Positions 60,528 to 64,000 of a DNA stretch of 64,000 nt are shown here, in pieces. The position numbers and the translations under genes were made by a program. The notes beneath the pieces are model-generated. The model saw only the letters and a list, made by a program, of their open reading frames with translations. It searched no databases and was not told where the DNA came from. Every line of letters begins with the position of its first letter. Position 1 is the first letter of the stretch. Source of the stretch: Coriaria nepalensis (lineage: Eukaryota; Streptophyta; Magnoliopsida; Cucurbitales; Coriariaceae); NCBI GenBank assembly GCA_027186245.1, contig CP114492.1, positions 5,716,501-5,780,500 on the forward strand, read 5' to 3'.

Positions 60528-61190
60528 TCATTTTTCATTTGTTTTTGGATTTTCAGGTTTCTCAACTTAACTTTTGTCAAAAGTTTAGATGTAAAGCATA
60601 CTTTTATTAAATTTCGACCTAGTCTTTTTCACTGTTTTTCTTGGCTTAATGATCGTTTTCATCCCCTAATTGAAGCACTTTTCTTAACTATGCTAATTGA
60701 AACACTTACCTCAGCTTATGCTTAGTTGGAGGGGGAAGGGAAGAGAGAAGGAGGAAAATTTTTCACTGATTTTGATTTCTTTAAAATTGGAGAAATTTGG
60801 AAAAAAGAGAAATGAAGTTAAATAAATAAAAAGTTCAAATTATTATGCCAACCTTTTTTATTTATAAAAATTACAACTCAATATAAACTCTCACCTCTTT
60901 CATACAAATCCTACTTGTAAAACGCCAAGAGCCAAGAAGAATATTGACAAGGTGTGATTTTGTTTTCTTAATAAATTCTTTATTAATTCCGAAACTTATT
61001 ATTATTTAGATGAAATTAAAAATTCTTGGACTAGGACCTCAGTTCTTGGACTCAACCCTCATGATTGTTTCTTCAACAAGTTTCACCCTTCCTTCATGCA
61101 ACCAAATCTTGATAAATTAGTGAGCACATTTCAGTCATAAAGAAGAAGTTTGATGGTAGAAAATCTGAGTCACCAAGTTTGAGTTTTTTT
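60528..61190. other. WD40 gene 3' region and spacer
   Basis: T-rich 3' UTR-like DNA, then a stretch that may be the LTR of the Copia scrap beginning at 61195. A 17-base T run lies at about 61184-61200. No gene. Confidence 0.45.
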
Positions 61191-61194
61191 TTTT

Positions 61195-61454
61195 TTTTTT
61201 CACAATGTTTCCTTTACATGCCCCTTCAAGCTTAGAGGGGCCGGTGACACGGTAAGCTTGTGGAGTAGGGTAGTAAACCGGGAGGTCGCGAGCAATGTAG
61301 TAAGTTTGTCGGCGGGTTTATCTATGCTGAAAATAAATGGGAAATAGAGTTCTCGGCAAGAGACCTTTTCGCAAACAAAAGAAAAATCAATGGTGACTTG
61401 CTTGTGTTTGGTGTGTTGGACTGGGTTGATTGCGAGCTATATACCACCAATATT
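61195..61454 (-). pseudogene. Copia RNase H C-terminal scrap
   Basis: The minus strand reads LAINPVQHTKHKQVTIDFSF followed by VCEKV, then SIDKPADKLTTLLATSRF and KLTVSPAPLSLKG. This is the end of a Copia RNase H domain and pol, followed by a purine-rich AGCTTGAAGGGG. The reading is cut at its upstream side by the LTR at 61455. Confidence 0.65.
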
Positions 61455-61983
61455 TGTTAGAATTTTTTTAATTGGGCTTAAGTTTAATTTAATATTTCGA
61501 TTTTTATAAAAACGAGTTGTTTAATATGGTTGGAGGAATATACTTGAGAGTCTAATATAGTTGTGTGATCATAATTGATTATGAGCTTTAACACATCTTA
61601 TATTTTATAAAATGTGGTTTGACGGTACCGTAGGTACAAGTGGAGTGGTGACCTATAATGGGAAGGTGAATTTGACATTTATATATATTTGTTAGGTCAT
61701 CTCTTTACTAGTACCATAACATCCCGTCTCATTTAGAGTAATCTAAAGTTTCGTCAGGATAGAGAGAAAGCTCTAATCTCTAGTATTCATGTGAGCACTC
61801 ATTTATATGTAAAACAAAATCGCTGCTTAAAGATGATTGATAGGTAAGCAAATTCTTTTTATTCTTCAAATGTTATGGTATTCTAAATGATGACAAGTTC
61901 ATGTATGATTTACTTAATTGTTCTTTAATCTGTATTTTTAATCTAATGTTATTTATATGCATTGGCCATATTAATTTCTAACA
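61455..61983 (+). repeat. LTR of a Copia element, with primer site
   Basis: 529 bp starting TGTTAGAA and ending TTTCTAACA, so the ends are the inverted repeat TGTTAG/CTAACA. It is followed by a primer site. No second LTR or internal coding region lies downstream in the window, so this is a 5'-LTR-plus-leader remnant. It interrupts the Copia RNase H scrap at 61195-61454. Confidence 0.78.
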
Positions 61984-61985
61984 AG

Positions 61986-61998
61986 TGGTATGAGAGTC
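61986..61998 (+). other. Primer-binding site (tRNA-Met type) after LTR
   Basis: TGGTATGAGAGTC, differing at two positions from the Copia consensus TGGTATCAGAGCC seen at 4004-4019. It lies two bases past the LTR. Confidence 0.75.
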
Positions 61999-63277
61999 TA
62001 TCATATTTAGATTCCAATATTAAATGCTTTCAATAATATTTATGAAACATTTATCGGCTCTTACACCTTGCTCATTTTATTTAGTCTTTAACCCATAAAA
62101 TTGGAACAATTGATATATAAGAAAAATATTACATTTTAAATAAGAAAATAATAATAATAATAAAAGATGAAATAAATTATATAGATTTAGCTAGACTCGG
62201 TCTATCATAAATCAATTCATTATTATTATAAATGTCAGTTTCACATATCATATTATCTATCACATTAAATTTATGTACAGTTGTAATCACTTAACTTATG
62301 ATAAGTTAAGTTTACCTCATAATTTTTTAATTATGCATAGCTAGAGATTTCATCATATTTAGTCCTTAGTACTAGTTCCCATGTTTATGTTTCTGTTTCC
62401 TGCTCCCAATTTCTTTGTAAAGAAAGTGATTAGGGGTGTGTAGAAAATCAATAAGCCGATTCATATGGCTGAAAATAGAATCGATCATCCAAAATCCATG
62501 AGATTAATATGCATTGAGTTGGTTACAGATTTAGTCTAAACCCAATTGAAAAATTTGACCGTAAAATAAATTTAAAAAATATTGGCCAAATAAAATCAAT
62601 AAAAAATATACACATTCTTATATATCCTTACAAAATTACATGATTATTTCCATAATAATACTTAATTCTAGCTTGCCTCCCTTGGATCAAATTGGAAGCT
62701 TGGTTGCTAAACATAACTAATTGTGATTGAAGATACTTAAATTATTTCTGTAATTATAAGATTTTATTTTTAAATATAATTATTACATTTTTAAAGATGA
62801 AATATCATCTTTTAAAACTCGATATAAAATATGTAAAAGCATATCATATTAAGTAATAAAAGTTTAATGAAAAAATTTAATTGAATATATTTTTATATAT
62901 ATTTTTATCATTTAAAATTTAATTTAATTTAATTAAAAATATATTCATTCTAAATCAATTTAGATATGAAAAAAAATATTAGTATAATAAGCATAACATC
63001 TTTTCATCTTTTTTTTTTCTTAATATATTTTTACAAAAAAATTGATGACTCTTAAATTTATTCCTAATTCAATCTAAAAATTTAACCATATTTCTGAGAC
63101 ATTTAGATCGATACGGATGGGGATTGTAAAACGCCCAAATCCCACCATCCCAATAAATATCCCTAGAAGGGATATACAGAAAGTTGCTGCCGGAAAATAT
63201 ATGTAAATTCCAAAATTTCAGTGAGTGTCAGAGAGAGACGATCAGAATCATCGTCGTCGTCGTTAAAGGCAAACATA
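61999..63277. other. AT-rich spacer before the SUMO-protease gene
   Basis: No gene recognised. An AAT-type run lies at about 62150-62163. The leader of the next gene begins around 63180, where GC content rises. Confidence 0.5.
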
Positions 63278-63631
63278 ATGTCGATGTTTCAAGGTAGCCG
63301 GAGAGAACACCGGAGGCCGCTTGATCTTGACTGGAACAAGCTGTTGCCCAGTCAAGACGACGACGAGCCTCCACCTACTCTTGTTGTCAAGTCAAATCTC
63401 ACCACGACTCGGCCATTTTCGTCGTCTGTAATGGATTCCGATCATCGGCGGTCATTGGTAGAGCAATACAGAAGGTGTAAGGATTTTGAGTTGGAGGAGC
63501 AAATTCAGAAACGGAAGGCGACGATTGAAGAGATGGCTTTCAGACTGCCTGATAAGGGGGAAAAGCTTTACTTCGGTCTTAAGCTACTTGAGGAAGAAAA
63601 GGAACGGCGGCAACTCAGACGGATTGAAATG
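63278..63631 (+). CDS. OTS/ULP1-type SUMO protease, first coding exon (cut by window end)
   Basis: The N-terminal exon encodes 118 residues starting MSMFQGSRR at 63278; an upstream in-frame GTG at 63221 has no ATG and is not the start. The donor at 63632 (GAAATG|GTTTCT) is followed by T-rich intron to the window end. Seen: RPLDLDWNKLLPSQDDDEPP, ELEEQIQKRK and RLPDKGEKLYFGLKLLEEEK. The DLDWxKLL, DxxLEEQIxRKK and LPDKGEKL..K...LEEEK pattern is the conserved N-terminus of plant OVERLY TOLERANT TO SALT / ULP1c-ULP1d SUMO proteases, which remove SUMO from nuclear targets. The catalytic cysteine-protease domain would lie beyond 64000, so the assignment rests on the N-terminus alone. The donor is an inference; the exon may end elsewhere near 63625-63635. 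Confidence 0.72.
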
Positions 63632-64000
63632 GTTTCTCTTTTACCTTTTTTTTTTTCTTTTTCCTTTTTCATTCTTGATGTCATTTATGATTATTTTAAT
63701 CTGGAATAAACACTTTGTTCTCATTGTTCAGAGAGTACTCCCCGTTTGGTTGCTTAAAAAATCGAGGAAACTGCAGGAAATAAATAGTTAGGTTAAACTT
63801 CTGTTTTCGCCCCTGCTGAGCACGTTGCCTTTGTTTCCCTGCTTTAAGAATGTCTAGGGTTTCCCTTTCTAAGGTTTCTCTTCCATACATGTAGTATGTG
63901 GAGGTGACCACGAGGCATGCTAATCTGTAGTTTGGTCAATGTATGGTTGTACGCTAACTTTAAGTCTACTTTTGGAAGAGATGATTGTTGGCCCCAAGAG
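63632..64000 (+). other. First intron of the SUMO-protease gene (partial)
   Basis: T-rich from 63640 to 63700, then a GC-richer stretch. A possible acceptor, TTGTTCAG at 63731, would lead into a frame that stops after about 20 codons, so the true acceptor is probably beyond the window. Confidence 0.45.

Noticed and set aside
1..64000. CRISPR arrays, operons, phage-like or bacterial defence systems
   Set aside because: The window is plant nuclear DNA. No regularly spaced repeats and no prokaryotic gene arrangement were seen.

Overview
The window is nuclear DNA of a flowering plant. It has intron-rich genes with GT-AG junctions, very AT-rich spacers and many decayed retrotransposons. The proteins are of eudicot type. 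I cannot name the species from sequence alone. Six genes are supported. From left to right they are: the 3' part of an AP-1 clathrin-adaptor gamma subunit gene (+, 1-17885, 15 exons visible, 5' end outside the window); a complete threonyl-tRNA synthetase (+, 30027-38669, 20 exons, probably dual-targeted to cytosol and mitochondria); a complete MYC N-terminal-domain (LHW type) regulatory protein (-, 39238-42688, 7 exons); an intronless RING-HC protein (+, 53542-54591); an intronless seven-WD40 protein of the JINGUBANG type (+, 59187-60527); and the first exon of an OTS/ULP1-type SUMO protease (+, 63278-63631, cut by the window end). The genes are unrelated household or regulatory genes, with no sign of a functional cluster. 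Joining the inferred exons gives an open frame and a whole number of codons in all three spliced genes: 2112 nt visible for AP-1 gamma, 2190 nt for ThrRS and 1107 nt for the MYC_N gene. This supports the exon boundaries given here. 

The rest is mostly mobile-element debris. Two Copia elements sit antisense in neighbouring AP-1 gamma introns (1010-4247 and 5569-10488). Both have paired LTRs, 5-bp target duplications, a tRNA-Met-type primer site and a polypurine tract, so their ends are fixed to the base. Both are coding-dead, both carry an in-frame tandem duplication inside pol, and the second also holds about 786 bp of foreign, possibly plastid-derived, DNA. The 18.5-29 kb spacer holds a truncated Copia, a probable LTR remnant, an interleaved hAT (DUF4371) and LINE mosaic, a Gypsy gag scrap and copies of a Helitron-like AT-rich repeat. 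The 43-53 kb spacer holds two more Copia remnants in opposite orientations. The 55-63 kb region holds Helitron-like repeats, an orphan first-exon-like segment and an LTR with primer site inserted in another Copia scrap. 

I saw no CRISPR, operon, defence island or convincing new system. The most interesting points are the double antisense intron insertions, the foreign block in the second Copia, a GC-AG intron and alternative start in ThrRS, and the interleaved hAT/LINE mosaic.
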